27,678 nucleotides of DNA. Origin: Mesotaenium endlicherianum. Its lineage: Eukaryota > Streptophyta > Zygnematophyceae > Zygnematales > Mesotaeniaceae. The translations under genes and the position numbers were made by a program. The stretch is from NCBI GenBank assembly GCA_009602735.1, contig WELA01008001.1, positions 225,321 to 252,998 of the forward strand. Direction: 5' to 3'. Of the stretch, positions 9,688 to 20,370 are shown in pieces (position 1 is the stretch's first letter; every line of letters begins with the position of its first letter). The notes under the pieces are model-generated. The model was not told the DNA's origin and did not search any database. It was given only the letters and a program-made list of their open reading frames with translations.

Positions 9688-10730
9688 TAGCACACTATCA
9701 TATTCTAGTAATTTAGCCATACACTTTCCTGAGCTTCATTATGATAGAGTAATCACATCAAATGGGTCATTTTGATCAGCACTTGCAGAAAAGCGGCCTG
9801 TATGTCACGTGTCCTTTCAAATCCATTGGGCCCTTGCTAATTAAGTGCCTGGATCAGGCACATTACGTCGAGGGACTCGAACCATGTACTGTTGAGACAG
9901 TTGCCAAGCCACTCCAGAGTTCATCACATACATATTTCAGGATCACACAATTTTTTCTCGACGCTAGCTGTCACACACATACAACGTATACTTTTCTTAA
10001 ATGACACATGCATGCAGTACCCTACCACTAAATGGTACTCTGGCCTGCTATAAAGAGTCAAATCTTGTCTTCAAACCCATCCTACGTGATGTTCCCATCA
10101 TCGACAAGAATAGACACAATTTTGACAGCAAGTTGGCCTCAAACTTTCGAATATAGTCTACTGGCCGCACAAACTTCCTTGATTGTCCTTATTGTCTGTA
10201 AGCAGATCCAGCAGTTCGACCGCAAAGCACACTGCAAGAACCCATTGAGGGGTATAAGCAGCGATTGTAACTATTATGCTCCAACATATCTACAATAAGA
10301 ATCACGCCTCTGGTCAATGTAGTGCCCTACATGATCAAACCTAAATTCTATATTACACTACTTACAGTCAAATCTTATCATACATTTCTGTACACAAGGC
10401 TTCTCCATTAGAAGCCAATACCTCACCATTTACAAGAATATGTCAAGCCCGGCCTCCCAACTCCAGCAGTCATGCAGCCTTCAGCCCTTTACAGATATGT
10501 GTTGCCTATGTACAAGCACTCGCTGCCCCCCCACTGGCTGTCATCGAAGCAGCCGTGGAGCACTCAAACATTCAGAGCAGCCATGAAGATGAAGGACATG
10601 CCAGCCGACAAGACAGACACCACCCCGGAAGACTTAACGTCTCTCTTGGAGTAGCATCGATCAGCTGCACACCATCAGCAATGCACACAGGACCATTACA
10701 TTTCCATTTGTCCCCTCCCCCATGCCCCCC
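9688..10730. other. AT-richer intergenic stretch, no confident gene
   Basis: Composition shifts sharply toward AT right after the helicase stop. Three short + frames exist (9762-10004, 10032-10298, 10472-10654), with no recognisable domain and no convincing splice support. The last (60 aa, ending MPADKTDTTPEDLTSLLE) reads most like protein but overlaps a competing open frame at 10555. The stretch reappears at 12211-13253 in the assembly copy. It could be 3' UTR or unannotated exon sequence. Confidence 0.4.
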
Positions 10731-10731
10731 N

Positions 10732-13253
10732 CTCCCTGACGAGGCCAGGCTAGGGTTTGGGAGGGGTTTCGCACGGCCTGTAGTGGGGGTAGGGTGGAAT
10801 GGGGCCACGCGGGTTAGGGTGTCGGCAACAGTGGGACATCTGGTGTCGTACCATCTGCCACGTAACGACACTGTGGGGAGATGAGCTCACACCATCTGTC
10901 CTTGGGCGCAGGAGTGAGAGAGCGGGGAGGGTAGTGAGTGTCCTCACAGAGAGCGGGGGGGCTTTGCACATGTGCTGAAAGCGGACGGGTGAGCTCACGA
11001 GTGTGCTGCATGAGCGCGTCTTTAGCGTGCACATGCGCCGAAATTGGGCATTTTGAGCTTGTGCATGTGCTGAAAGAGAGTGGACGACACGTGGGGAGCG
11101 TGCGGGAACGTGCGAGGGAAACATATGGCGCGCTTGCAAGTGTGCAGAAAGACAGCGGCAGGGCTGCCTTTCGAACATGCTGAAAGAGAGAGCGGGCGAG
11201 GATGTAGGGAACGTGCCGAGAGACGAAGGGGGAGGTCGCAAACGCGCTGAAAGAGAGGGCCGCTGCTGCTGGCTGTGGTGGGGGTTGCAGGGGAGGGCGA
11301 GGGAGCTGATGAATGTGGTCAATTAGAGCGTTTGTGCTTGCGATTCTGCTGAAAAGGATCAGGGCAGGCAGTCAATATGCTCAAGGAGAGGGGGCAATGC
11401 TGTTGGCCGATGCGGGGGGAGCGCAGGGGAGGGCGGGGGAGCTGGTGAACGTGCTCAAGGAGGCGGGGCAGCCCGTGCCGGAGGAGCTGCTCAAGTTCGG
11501 CACCACCATCAAGAAGAAGGCAAGCAGCCTCCACCAGATCTGCCGCCTCGCTCCACCCCACCCAACACCACCCCGCCCCGCCCCACCCCACTCCACTCCA
11601 TTCCAATTCAACCCACTCTGGCTCCTACCTCCCACTCTCTTGCTCTCGTGCTTTCTCATTCTCTCGCTCTCACTTTCTTTCTTGCCCCCTTGCTATTCTG
11701 TGAGCAAGGGGTGGGGTATGGGGGGGTGAGGATACATAGCCGGGAGGAGCGGGGGAGGGGGGGGTGTGTTTGAGCCTCTTGAGGTTCCTGCCTCTCCCTG
11801 GGCTGCTATGCCTGTTATAGTCCACGGTTATGTCAGGGTTTAGGGTGGCGTAGGATCTCAGGTAGAAGACTTAGGGTTTAGTTTTGGGCCCAGGGTTTAT
11901 TCTTGAAGTGTCGTGCCTTGCTCGGGTGCTCGGGTGCTGCTTCCAAGCTTCTTTCCAAGGTTGCTTTCTGTTGCTGTTTCGTCTCTGCTTCTGAACATTC
12001 TGCAGCCAAGCACAATCAGATGCGCCGTATGCCTTCTCCCGGAGGCGGTTGTTGACTGAAGATGTGTGCGATTCAAATGTGGCGAGGGACTGTGCAGGAG
12101 TCAAAGCTGTACGGCGCGCACTTCCGAGAGCTTACAGCCGACGCGCCCAAAGCCACCAAAATCACTTTTGGCGAGTCGGATGACGAGTGATTTTAGTTGA
12201 CGAAATGTAATAGCACACTATCATATTCTAGTAATTTAGCCATACACTTTCCTGAGCTTCATTATGATAGAGTAATCACATCAAATGGGTCATTTTGATC
12301 AGCACTTGCAGAAAAGCGGCCTGTATGTCACGTGTCCTTTCAAATCCATTGGGCCCTTGCTAATTAAGTGCCTGGATCAGGCACATTACGTCGAGGGACT
12401 CGAACCATGTACTGTTGAGACAGTTGCCAAGCCACTCCAGAGTTCATCACATACATATTTCAGGATCACACAATTTTTTCTCGACGCTAGCTGTCACACA
12501 CATACAACGTATACTTTTCTTAAATGACACATGCATGCAGTACCCTACCACTAAATGGTACTCTGGCCTGCTATAAAGAGTCAAATCTTGTCTTCAAACC
12601 CATCCTACGTGATGTTCCCATCATCGACAAGAATAGACACAATTTTGACAGCAAGTTGGCCTCAAACTTTCGAATATAGTCTACTGGCCGCACAAACTTC
12701 CTTGATTGTCCTTATTGTCTGTAAGCAGATCCAGCAGTTCGACCGCAAAGCACACTGCAAGAACCCATTGAGGGGTATAAGCAGCGATTGTAACTATTAT
12801 GCTCCAACATATCTACAATAAGAATCACGCCTCTGGTCAATGTAGTGCCCTACATGATCAAACCTAAATTCTATATTACACTACTTACAGTCAAATCTTA
12901 TCATACATTTCTGTACACAAGGCTTCTCCATTAGAAGCCAATACCTCACCATTTACAAGAATATGTCAAGCCCGGCCTCCCAACTCCAGCAGTCATGCAG
13001 CCTTCAGCCCTTTACAGATATGTGTTGCCTATGTACAAGCACTCGCTGCCCCCCCACTGGCTGTCATCGAAGCAGCCGTGGAGCACTCAAACATTCAGAG
13101 CAGCCATGAAGATGAAGGACATGCCAGCCGACAAGACAGACACCACCCCGGAAGACTTAACGTCTCTCTTGGAGTAGCATCGATCAGCTGCACACCATCA
13201 GCAATGCACACAGGACCATTACATTTCCATTTGTCCCCTCCCCCATGCCCCCC
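10732..13253. repeat. Exact 2522-bp direct duplicate, copy 2, with orphan helicase 3' exons
   Basis: This copy starts immediately after the N at 10731 and ends at the large gap. It holds second copies of the [10 protein letters not shown] exon (11427-11519) and the terminal exon (12098-12190, stop). Because the first copy already contains the stop codon, these exons have no use downstream of it. Any gene model annotated here is an artefact unless long reads show otherwise. Confidence 0.95.
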
Positions 13254-14189
13254 NNNNNNNNNNNNNNNNNNNNNNNNNNNNNNNNNNNNNNNNNNNNNNN
13301 NNNNNNNNNNNNNNNNNNNNNNNNNNNNNNNNNNNNNNNNNNNNNNNNNNNNNNNNNNNNNNNNNNNNNNNNNNNNNNNNNNNNNNNNNNNNNNNNNNNN
13401 NNNNNNNNNNNNNNNNNNNNNNNNNNNNNNNNNNNNNNNNNNNNNNNNNNNNNNNNNNNNNNNNNNNNNNNNNNNNNNNNNNNNNNNNNNNNNNNNNNNN
13501 NNNNNNNNNNNNNNNNNNNNNNNNNNNNNNNNNNNNNNNNNNNNNNNNNNNNNNNNNNNNNNNNNNNNNNNNNNNNNNNNNNNNNNNNNNNNNNNNNNNN
13601 NNNNNNNNNNNNNNNNNNNNNNNNNNNNNNNNNNNNNNNNNNNNNNNNNNNNNNNNNNNNNNNNNNNNNNNNNNNNNNNNNNNNNNNNNNNNNNNNNNNN
13701 NNNNNNNNNNNNNNNNNNNNNNNNNNNNNNNNNNNNNNNNNNNNNNNNNNNNNNNNNNNNNNNNNNNNNNNNNNNNNNNNNNNNNNNNNNNNNNNNNNNN
13801 NNNNNNNNNNNNNNNNNNNNNNNNNNNNNNNNNNNNNNNNNNNNNNNNNNNNNNNNNNNNNNNNNNNNNNNNNNNNNNNNNNNNNNNNNNNNNNNNNNNN
13901 NNNNNNNNNNNNNNNNNNNNNNNNNNNNNNNNNNNNNNNNNNNNNNNNNNNNNNNNNNNNNNNNNNNNNNNNNNNNNNNNNNNNNNNNNNNNNNNNNNNN
14001 NNNNNNNNNNNNNNNNNNNNNNNNNNNNNNNNNNNNNNNNNNNNNNNNNNNNNNNNNNNNNNNNNNNNNNNNNNNNNNNNNNNNNNNNNNNNNNNNNNNN
14101 NNNNNNNNNNNNNNNNNNNNNNNNNNNNNNNNNNNNNNNNNNNNNNNNNNNNNNNNNNNNNNNNNNNNNNNNNNNNNNNNNNNNNNNNN
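13254..14189. other. Assembly gap, 936 N
   Basis: The gap is flanked on both sides by C homopolymers (CCCCCC on the left, CCCCCCCCC on the right). This suggests that sequencing or assembly stopped in C-rich DNA. Open frames that run through the Ns have no meaning. Confidence 0.99.
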
Positions 14190-15085
14190 CCCCCCCCCTT
14201 CAGGGGGCCCCTCGCCTCCCCTCGCCTATTGGGCGCAAGAAGCCAACTCCAACTGTTTTATTGCTTGCACATTGCGAGACAGCAGCTTCTCAAGCACCTG
14301 ATAAGAACTTGGCTATCACTGTTCTGACAAATTGGTATGATCTACTGTGAGATTCGCACGTAGAGCACCACACGGAGCATCAAACCACATCATTATGTAG
14401 ACACACCTCAAGACCCATGCTGACAGACCGAGGTGCCCCCACTGCAGCCAGTCGCAGCCAAACCCAGGCACTCACATACTGTTGCATACAGACATTGCTT
14501 ACAGGTAGCATGCAAACCGTCCTTGTCCTACAACTGGCCACCTTCCTGAGGTCTTTGGGAATACCTGTCCACAGCATAATCGCAAGCGATGATCCCAATC
14601 CAAGAAGGTATCCCAACTCCCCGGTGCTCCTGGAAGCGAAAGGAAAATGGATTGAGTCAAATTCCACAGCTCTTAAAGGGTCACAAGGTCACAAACTTCT
14701 GAAGTTCCTTCTTGCTACTTGGAACTTCCCCATACAGGATGATGCCATGCTGGACACCGAACAGCAGAATTTTCAAACAGGATATAAGAAGAGCAGCCCT
14801 GCATTCTGGCGATTACTGCACACAACGGTCCACGAATTTTACATTCAACACAAGAAATACACTGTCTAGCAGGCAAAACCAGCTAACTCTAGGAGCTTGT
14901 TTGCTGGTTAATTGCAGATGGATATAGATTCTAAGCCAATCAATTCCCCTACTCTGCACATCCTGTGGTCTTTATACCCATGCTTGCGACAGGCATCACC
15001 TACATAACCATAATACAATCTTTGGCTGGAAACCTGCGCCTCAACAATGAGTTGGTTTTTTCCAAAAGGCGAAGGTGAAGAAAAA
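14190..15085. other. Region without a confident gene
   Basis: One + frame, 14417-14869 (150 aa, ending FWRLLHTTVHEFYIQHKKY plus two residues), has a natural amino-acid mix but no recognised domain. An overlapping - frame at 14380-14667 looks about equally plausible, so neither is called. Nothing else is seen, and the base composition is near balanced. Confidence 0.35.
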
Positions 15086-15703
15086 TTACCGGCTTAGTCG
15101 AAAAGCACACAGTACTAGTAAACAAGTGAGCGAGGTGCCAACTTTGAAGAAGTCGAGGTCAAACGCCTCATCTTCAACTAGAGTCACAATGCAGTAGGCC
15201 ATGTTAACGGCAGCATATGCCAGCGTCAAGTACGGTAAGAGAAAAATCTCATGGCTTCCCCCATCTTCCCCTCCTCCTCCTCCTCCACCACCCCCACCAT
15301 CTCCATCACCATCTCCACCTCCTGACCGCCCGCCCCCAGTTGGTCCTCCTTGGTCTAACTTCATCTTCGTTTTAGTACCGCTTTCCATCATTGAAACAGC
15401 CCATGGACTGTATGCTAGCTCAAGCCTCGTCCTCACACTCAAGTCTCGCAAATTCTGGTCCATAGTATGGCCCAGCCCTGGCATATCATCATCTCTAAAG
15501 CAGCGGATGGTATAATCTGGAAGAGCAAGGTGACTGCTTCTCTTTGTGTGGGCTAGGGCCGGATTGGGTGCTGGGCATCTCATGTGACTGAGTCTATGAG
15601 CATAGACATCATGGACATTACCTGACGTACTACTAACCCCAATACTTTCAAAAATATGAAGAGTTGCGCAAGAATGCAGTGGACGCGCCACACAGTATGC
15701 CAT
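15086..15703 (-). CDS. Possible small membrane protein with glycine run (uncertain)
   Basis: This is an uninterrupted frame of 205 codons. I do not recognise it. The N-terminal half has no visible motif. Residues about 117-147 are Gly/Asp-rich with a run of glycines, encoded by a CCT/CCA-type repeat on the + strand at 15268-15325. The last 55 residues hold two hydrophobic stretches (around LTLAYAAVNMAYCIVTLV and VGTSLTCLLVLCAF) separated by an acidic loop EDEAFDLDF, which could be two membrane spans. No upstream or downstream partner gives context. It could equally be a chance frame extended by the repeat. Confidence 0.25.
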   Translation of the reverse strand: MAYCVARPLHSCATLHIFESIGVSSTSGNVHDVYAHRLSHMRCPAPNPALAHTKRSSHLALPDYTIRCFRDDDMPGLGHTMDQNLRDLSVRTRLELAYSPWAVSMMESGTKTKMKLDQGGPTGGGRSGGGDGDGDGGGGGGGGGGEDGGSHEIFLLPYLTLAYAAVNMAYCIVTLVEDEAFDLDFFKVGTSLTCLLVLCAFRLSR

Positions 15704-17033
15704 AATTACTCCTATGCAAGTAGTCTAAGTAACCAGGTAGATGCTGACTTTTTGAGCTTTCGCCAGATGCCAATGGTTGTCGACACCCTTATGTAAGACG
15801 GGTTGGAAGAATAAGTGGCCCTCAGTAGTCGATAATTAAAGTTTTGGTCAATCTCAAATGCGTTTCTCCGCGGGCAGCATCATTGTAGAGCGCTTTCTTG
15901 TAAATGTCACTGGAGATGAACCAAGATGGAGGAACGGGGCAAGACAATGACGGCAAGAAACATGAATGGGACACTAAAATATCTCTACCAGACTGATTGT
16001 AAAAGTGGAACCGGGGTCGTTATGATGGATTCATGTTGAGAAGTTGACTCGTCAGGAAACCATCAAAGAAAGCCCACATCATCAAGACACCATGATCCTG
16101 GCAATTGTTTCACAAGGTATCGACATGAGCGCAGGTAGTTCCGTCCGGAGAGCACTCGCGAGCACATGTGAAGACGTCAGAAATGTTAAAGTGGGTATAG
16201 AGTGGTAAAAAGAGTGATAACCATTGGTCAAACCAAACGATAAAATGTAAATTATTGGGCAATCTTGGCCAGTGTGGAACAGGCACGGGACAGGTCACCA
16301 CCTCCATTGGCCAACTCCTGCAATTCGGGAGATTATGCACCTTGCGCCGGCCAGCACCGATCAATGAATTGCTTTTGCACATTTTTTATTTTTGCAGCTA
16401 GTATGACCCACGCGTGCTCCAGGGGAAAGTGTGCCCTAAAGCTTATATATACAAGTTAATAGGAGCTATTACGGAAAAGCTACGGAATATCGCGGACACC
16501 GAAAGGACTGGTGTAAGAATTTGGTGGAATTGGTGGAATCAGGTGGACTAGGTGGAAACGACTTTGCAATACGACACGTCATTCCACGTAATGGCACGAG
16601 TTTTCCAGCAATCACTTAATGTGACCTGATGCGTAAACTGTCTCGCTTGCTGACTTGTTGACACCAGGTTAACACTTGTCTGTGTGAAATTGGTCACTAT
16701 GCTAACTATTGATGTCCATAAAATCAATAATTTTGTCGAAATTTCTACGAGTATCTTATTAATTTTGTCACGCCTGAAGGCAGTGTCGATCATGTAAAGA
16801 AGGTTGGGCTAGGCAATAGCGTCCAACGTGGTCAGACGCTTAGGACATGTGATGAGTACATTTTGCAACATCCTTTCCCCCGATTTCTCCCACTCATCCC
16901 GACCTGTTCGGAAAGCGAGCTTTCATGCCACTTAATGCATGCAGTCTCGTGCGGTCTCGTGAGTCGTGTGAGTCGTGACCCATTCACTCGTGACAACAGA
17001 CTGCTGCTACATTCAAACCACATTGCACCAAAT
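15704..17033. other. AT-balanced intergenic region
   Basis: No gene is recognised. Features seen are a GGTGGAAT-type short tandem repeat with 9-10 base spacing at 16521-16560, and TATATATA at 16442-16449. Short direct repeats of GAGTCGTG lie near 16960-16980. The frames at 16110-16382 (-), 16548-16793 (-) and 16832-17086 (-) are short and have no domain I can name. Confidence 0.4.
16521..16560 (+). repeat. Four-unit GGTGGAA(T/C) short tandem repeat
   Basis: Four units beginning GGTGGA are spaced 9-10 bases apart, with drift in the last bases of each unit. No coding frame is associated with it. Confidence 0.7.
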
Positions 17034-17045
17034 TTTGGCGCCAAA
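17034..17045. promoter_or_regulatory. Perfect E2F-type palindrome TTTGGCGCCAAA
   Basis: This 12-base perfect palindrome matches the E2F/DP consensus TTTSSCGC on both strands. It lies 77 bases before the ATG at 17122 of a predicted small gene. E2F sites of this form control S-phase genes in plants and green algae. Binding here is inferred from the motif only. Confidence 0.5.
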
Positions 17046-17121
17046 TTGACCTTTTTACGTGCCGGTGCCAACAGTATACCCCTCACAGCCAGCCACTTAT
17101 AGGACCACTCGTTAGTTCTTG

Positions 17122-17849
17122 ATGAATTGTAGCCTCCACCACAATCAGTTTAATTTTACGGGCGACGCCTCTACAGCCTCTCGTGAGATTAATTTGGAGA
17201 ATTCCTTCCTTTACAATCTGGCCCACTTCTTGCTAATGAGTTGTGGAGGGAGTGGACCAGGTAAATCTGGTGAAGATGGAGATAGATTTCACGGAGAAGC
17301 TTAAAGAAGTAAAGTCTGAGTTAATGAGAAAATTAGAATATGAGCAGCAGAGGAACATGACGGAAGTTCTAGCATTGATGCACAGTCAGAACCATATCTT
17401 GCATATGCATCGTGAGGAGGCTTTTTATGAGCTACAGCAGGAGTACCATGCATGCCAGGCTACATCACCTCATTGGCGCGCTGAAGCATTGGGGGTTGGT
17501 CACGGGTTTTATGCGCCTGCCAATTCACAGATTAGGTTGCAAGCTTTGGAAAGGCTGCATAAGGTAAGAGATAAGTAGTGTGGTGGGTGTACTTTAGACT
17601 GCACAGTTGTACATTTTCATGCTATAAGTTCCTGATCTTAAACTAGCATGTCTCTTATTGGACTTCTGTCACTCCATTTACTGTTACTCTCCAGACAATT
17701 CAAATAATCTCACAGGGTAAGTAAGTGGTGCAGCCAATATTTGATACTGTGCGCTAAATTTCATGCTGGCCAATCACTGGGAGAAACAGTATGTCAACTG
17801 GGAGCGAACTTCGTTCAGCATCGCAGGCTATATAGTCTTCTGTAACTAA
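17122..17849 (+). CDS. Predicted small spliced coiled-coil protein, unknown function
   Basis: I do not recognise a family. The model has exons 17122-17182, 17253-17563, 17695-17716 and 17827-17849, joining in frame to 138 aa. Support: the donor GTGAGA at 17183; a branch-point-like TGCTAAT about 17 bases before the AG at 17251-17252; the donor AAG|GTAAGA at 17563; the acceptor TTACTCTCCAG before the 22-base exon; and the donor GG|GTAAGT after it. Exon 2 is the best evidence. It encodes a charged helical stretch (MEIDFTEKLKEVKSELMRKL, then YEQQRNMTEVLAL) typical of a coiled coil. The last exon is the weakest part. These introns look conventional, unlike those of the helicase. The E2F palindrome upstream hints at cell-cycle control. 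Confidence 0.35.
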
Positions 17850-17966
17850 GCAATATATACCCAAATAGAGTTTCTCAATTCCTCAACACCTTGAATGCGA
17901 ACTTCTTTGATATCATATGAGCTCTTCAAGGCTTAGCTGGACTGCCTTTGTCCCCTTGGTAACTGA

Positions 17967-18649
17967 GCAGGGAAGCTCCAAAAAGGCGAGAGCATCAAGG
18001 GGCATCATGGATCTTTCTGTGGACGTTCTAGAGCACATCTTCAGTTAGCTTGTCTCGACACTCAGAAACATGAGGAGGGTTGGGCCGGGGGAGTTTCTAT
18101 GACCAAAGTCAAGTCCATCAGCAGTGAGTGCACCAGGTGGCGGGATGTGGTGCGGTCTAGCTACCAGCGCGCTCGCTGCGTCTCCTTGGAATATGTAGAC
18201 CTGGCACTCAGCCAGCTCCATACTCTCAGAAGTGTGACACAGGTCCGTGTCTATCAACCACTGGATCGCAAGCACATGCGGTTTCTTATTTTTGGCCACG
18301 GGGTTCCCTCTTCTCACGTCTTTTCGCCTGCTCTTTTGTGGCGACAAGGACTTGACAGCCTTGTCCTTGTTCCTCTCTCTCAAGGCGGATATTCGGGAGC
18401 TGAAGCTGTCTTTTTCGGTTACAAAGGACAATTCCGCTACTCCGGCCTCCTGGAACGATCCTAACACCTCGGACAGCTATAGGAAGGCTCTGGAGGACTT
18501 GGACTTCACCCGACAGGTCGATCTGAAAAAGCTCATTCTTGATTACTCCTGGCTCAGGTTTGGCAGCGACATCCATGGCAGATGCTGTATCCCTGTTTGT
18601 CGAGTCAGAAGAAGAGTCTGACTCGGAGGAGTTCAGCGAGTCGGAGTAG
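17967..18649 (+). pseudogene. Broken paralogue of the F-box/acidic-tail gene
   Basis: Similarity to the gene at 20371-22266 runs from just before its ATG to the stop, on the opposite strand. The equivalent start codon is changed from ATG to AAG, although a later ATG at 18007 falls inside the F-box core (MDLSVDVLEHIF). A frame shift near 18045 introduces a stop and moves the reading to the frame giving SSECTRWRDVVRSS and DLALSQLHTLRSVTQVRV. A second shift, missing two bases near 18290, moves it to FPLLTSF and LSLKADIREL. After CCIPV the whole leucine-rich second half is missing, and the sequence jumps in a third frame to an acidic end (ESEEESDSEEFSESE, TAG at 18647). I infer a non-functional remnant. 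Confidence 0.85.
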
Positions 18650-20370
18650 GTTGAAGTGTGCGGGGGCCGGTCGCTGCCTTAACCTCTGGGATAGAACCTA
18701 GAGGCAAGAGGGGCCCCACTTCTTTGGGATGAAGGCTGGACAGTTTGGGCAGTGAAGGCACCTGCCACCCGTAGGCTGCAGGTGTAGAGCTCTAACTTAT
18801 ATAATGTACATAAATCTGCCTCTTCGTATTGGCTCACGAGGCTCTAGTCTGTATATTAGAGGCTTTGGGTGAAAGACTAGTTATCCATCCTCATGCTCGC
18901 ATCACATAAGTGGCTGCTAAATGTGTCTGCCTGCTGCTGCTGCTGCTGAGGCAGCAGCGCGACGGGGAACTGTCACTGATGAAGGTGGCTTGTGCTTGTG
19001 ATAATTATCTGAAATCCATTTGCATTTGTTAGACTTTCGTGCAAATTACTTGGTCTCTTTCCAACTGCATTTTTCGAAAATCTTCGTCCTTGCATTACCA
19101 TGTTGCTTTGTGTGCTGCTCGGTGACGGCAGGATTTGGCACTTACGTGACCCATCGACACTTTCACACCATGGTTACATATGAATGGAAGTCTACGTCCC
19201 TTCTGAGCCGCAGTACACAGGTGCCCCTTGTAAATGCGCCACCTGGCCGCCACTCCTAACTTCTCCCAGCACCTTCGGCTTGGATCTCCTTAAAGGTTGA
19301 ACGCTCCATTGAGCACGAGATATTAGAGAGTGTCAAGCTAGAGTGCACAACTTGCCTCTTCGGTGGTTCTTGTTTTCATTAACGAACTTCTCTTGGGCGT
19401 GGCCGGGCAGCAGCGTTGATTCAAAAGCAGAGAGGCAGAGGAGAGGAAACAGCGTGAAATGTTGTTGGTATGAGCCACGTTGCTGACGTCCTCAAGGGGT
19501 GTTTCTCTTTGCAGCTGGCACCTGGCAGGTCCAGCGCGGCTTTAAGCTGACTACTGCACCGTCTCTGTTGTCCCTCCACTTGGAGCCAAGCATGCCTGCC
19601 AGCAGCTGAAAGCCTCGGCAACTGACATGGACTCCAAGATGAGCCATCACAATCGTCTCAAGGGTAAGCCTTTCAAGTTCTACCAGGTGGCTGGCCTAGT
19701 GGACAAACTGGATGGATTACTTTCCAGCTGTGCTCTTCAAAGGCTTTGCATTAAGTGCTTCCCCCAAAACCTGGAGACGATCATGATGGAAAACCGTGAC
19801 CTGTCCACGTATTTTTCATACACACGTTATCCCCCCCTGCGCTCTACGCCTCACAATGTGTGAAAAGGATGGGCAAATAAGGCCCCAACCCGCACTTACA
19901 GAGCATCTCACCCGGCTGATTTCCCGCTGTCAGAAAGTATGCTGCGCACGTATGAGAGGCGCCTGTGGGCCCAGATGGGATGTACAAGTATATCCAGCAT
20001 ACGACTTAATTTTGCTTTCCACATGACAAGTAAAATCTATAAGTTGTTAGCCATGACATTGAAAACAACAAAATATCACGAAGATGCAAACTTGCAAGAC
20101 TAGAAGGATCATTGCAGCTGCACAAGCTGCGAAGCACCAGCAGCAGGAGGCACTTTTCGCGGCCACTTGTGAGCAAGCAAGTGGGTACTACGTCCGTCCT
20201 AGCCTTGCTACACTCTAATGAGTTTCACATACAGAGAAGAGGTGCAAGCTGATTCATGATACCAGCAGCCTTCGGGGGAATGCCTCTTTCTGTCCAGACT
20301 CTCCAGACCCCAGACTCTCCAGACCCCAATCTCAGACGCACTGCATCACTAGGAAAACTATGCACCTCTA
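18650..20370. other. Interval between the inverted paralogues
   Basis: No confident gene. A (CTG)6 run at 18931-18948 is followed by a complementary GCAGCAG, forming a small hairpin. A strong acceptor-like TTTCTCTTTGCAG ends at 19514, and an ATG at 19627 opens a 78-codon frame (MDSKMSHHNRL...). That frame may be an exon, since GTAAGC follows at 19664, but it has no recognisable domain. A 17-base tandem duplication of CAGACTCTCCAGACCCC-type sequence lies at 20294-20328. Confidence 0.35.

Larger units (their letters stand above)
8209..10730. repeat. Exact 2522-bp direct duplicate, copy 1
   Basis: This is repeated at 10732-13253 with a constant offset of 2523 and only a single N (10731) between. 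Both copies end at the same bases, CATGCCCCCC. Copy 2 is therefore wholly contained in the end of copy 1, which is what a redundant contig placed in a scaffold looks like. It includes the last two helicase exons and the intron 7 array. Confidence 0.95.

Noticed and set aside
9865..9900. tRNA-like GGTTCGAGTCCC on the - strand
   Set aside because: The T-stem does not pair and no acceptor stem or anticodon arm of the right size can be folded around it.
410..13253. Real segmental duplication of helicase exons
   Set aside because: Both duplications are identical as far as I can read, meet at a single N and would break or serve no purpose in the reading frame; assembly error is the simpler reading.
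13078..14327. Frames of 360-407 codons through the gap
   Set aside because: They consist almost entirely of N.
14380..14667. Faint resemblance of a - frame to the RNase H region of copia-type retroelements
   Set aside because: Only loose word similarity (STG...LGLG, KVAS), no reverse transcriptase upstream, no terminal repeats seen; too weak to call.
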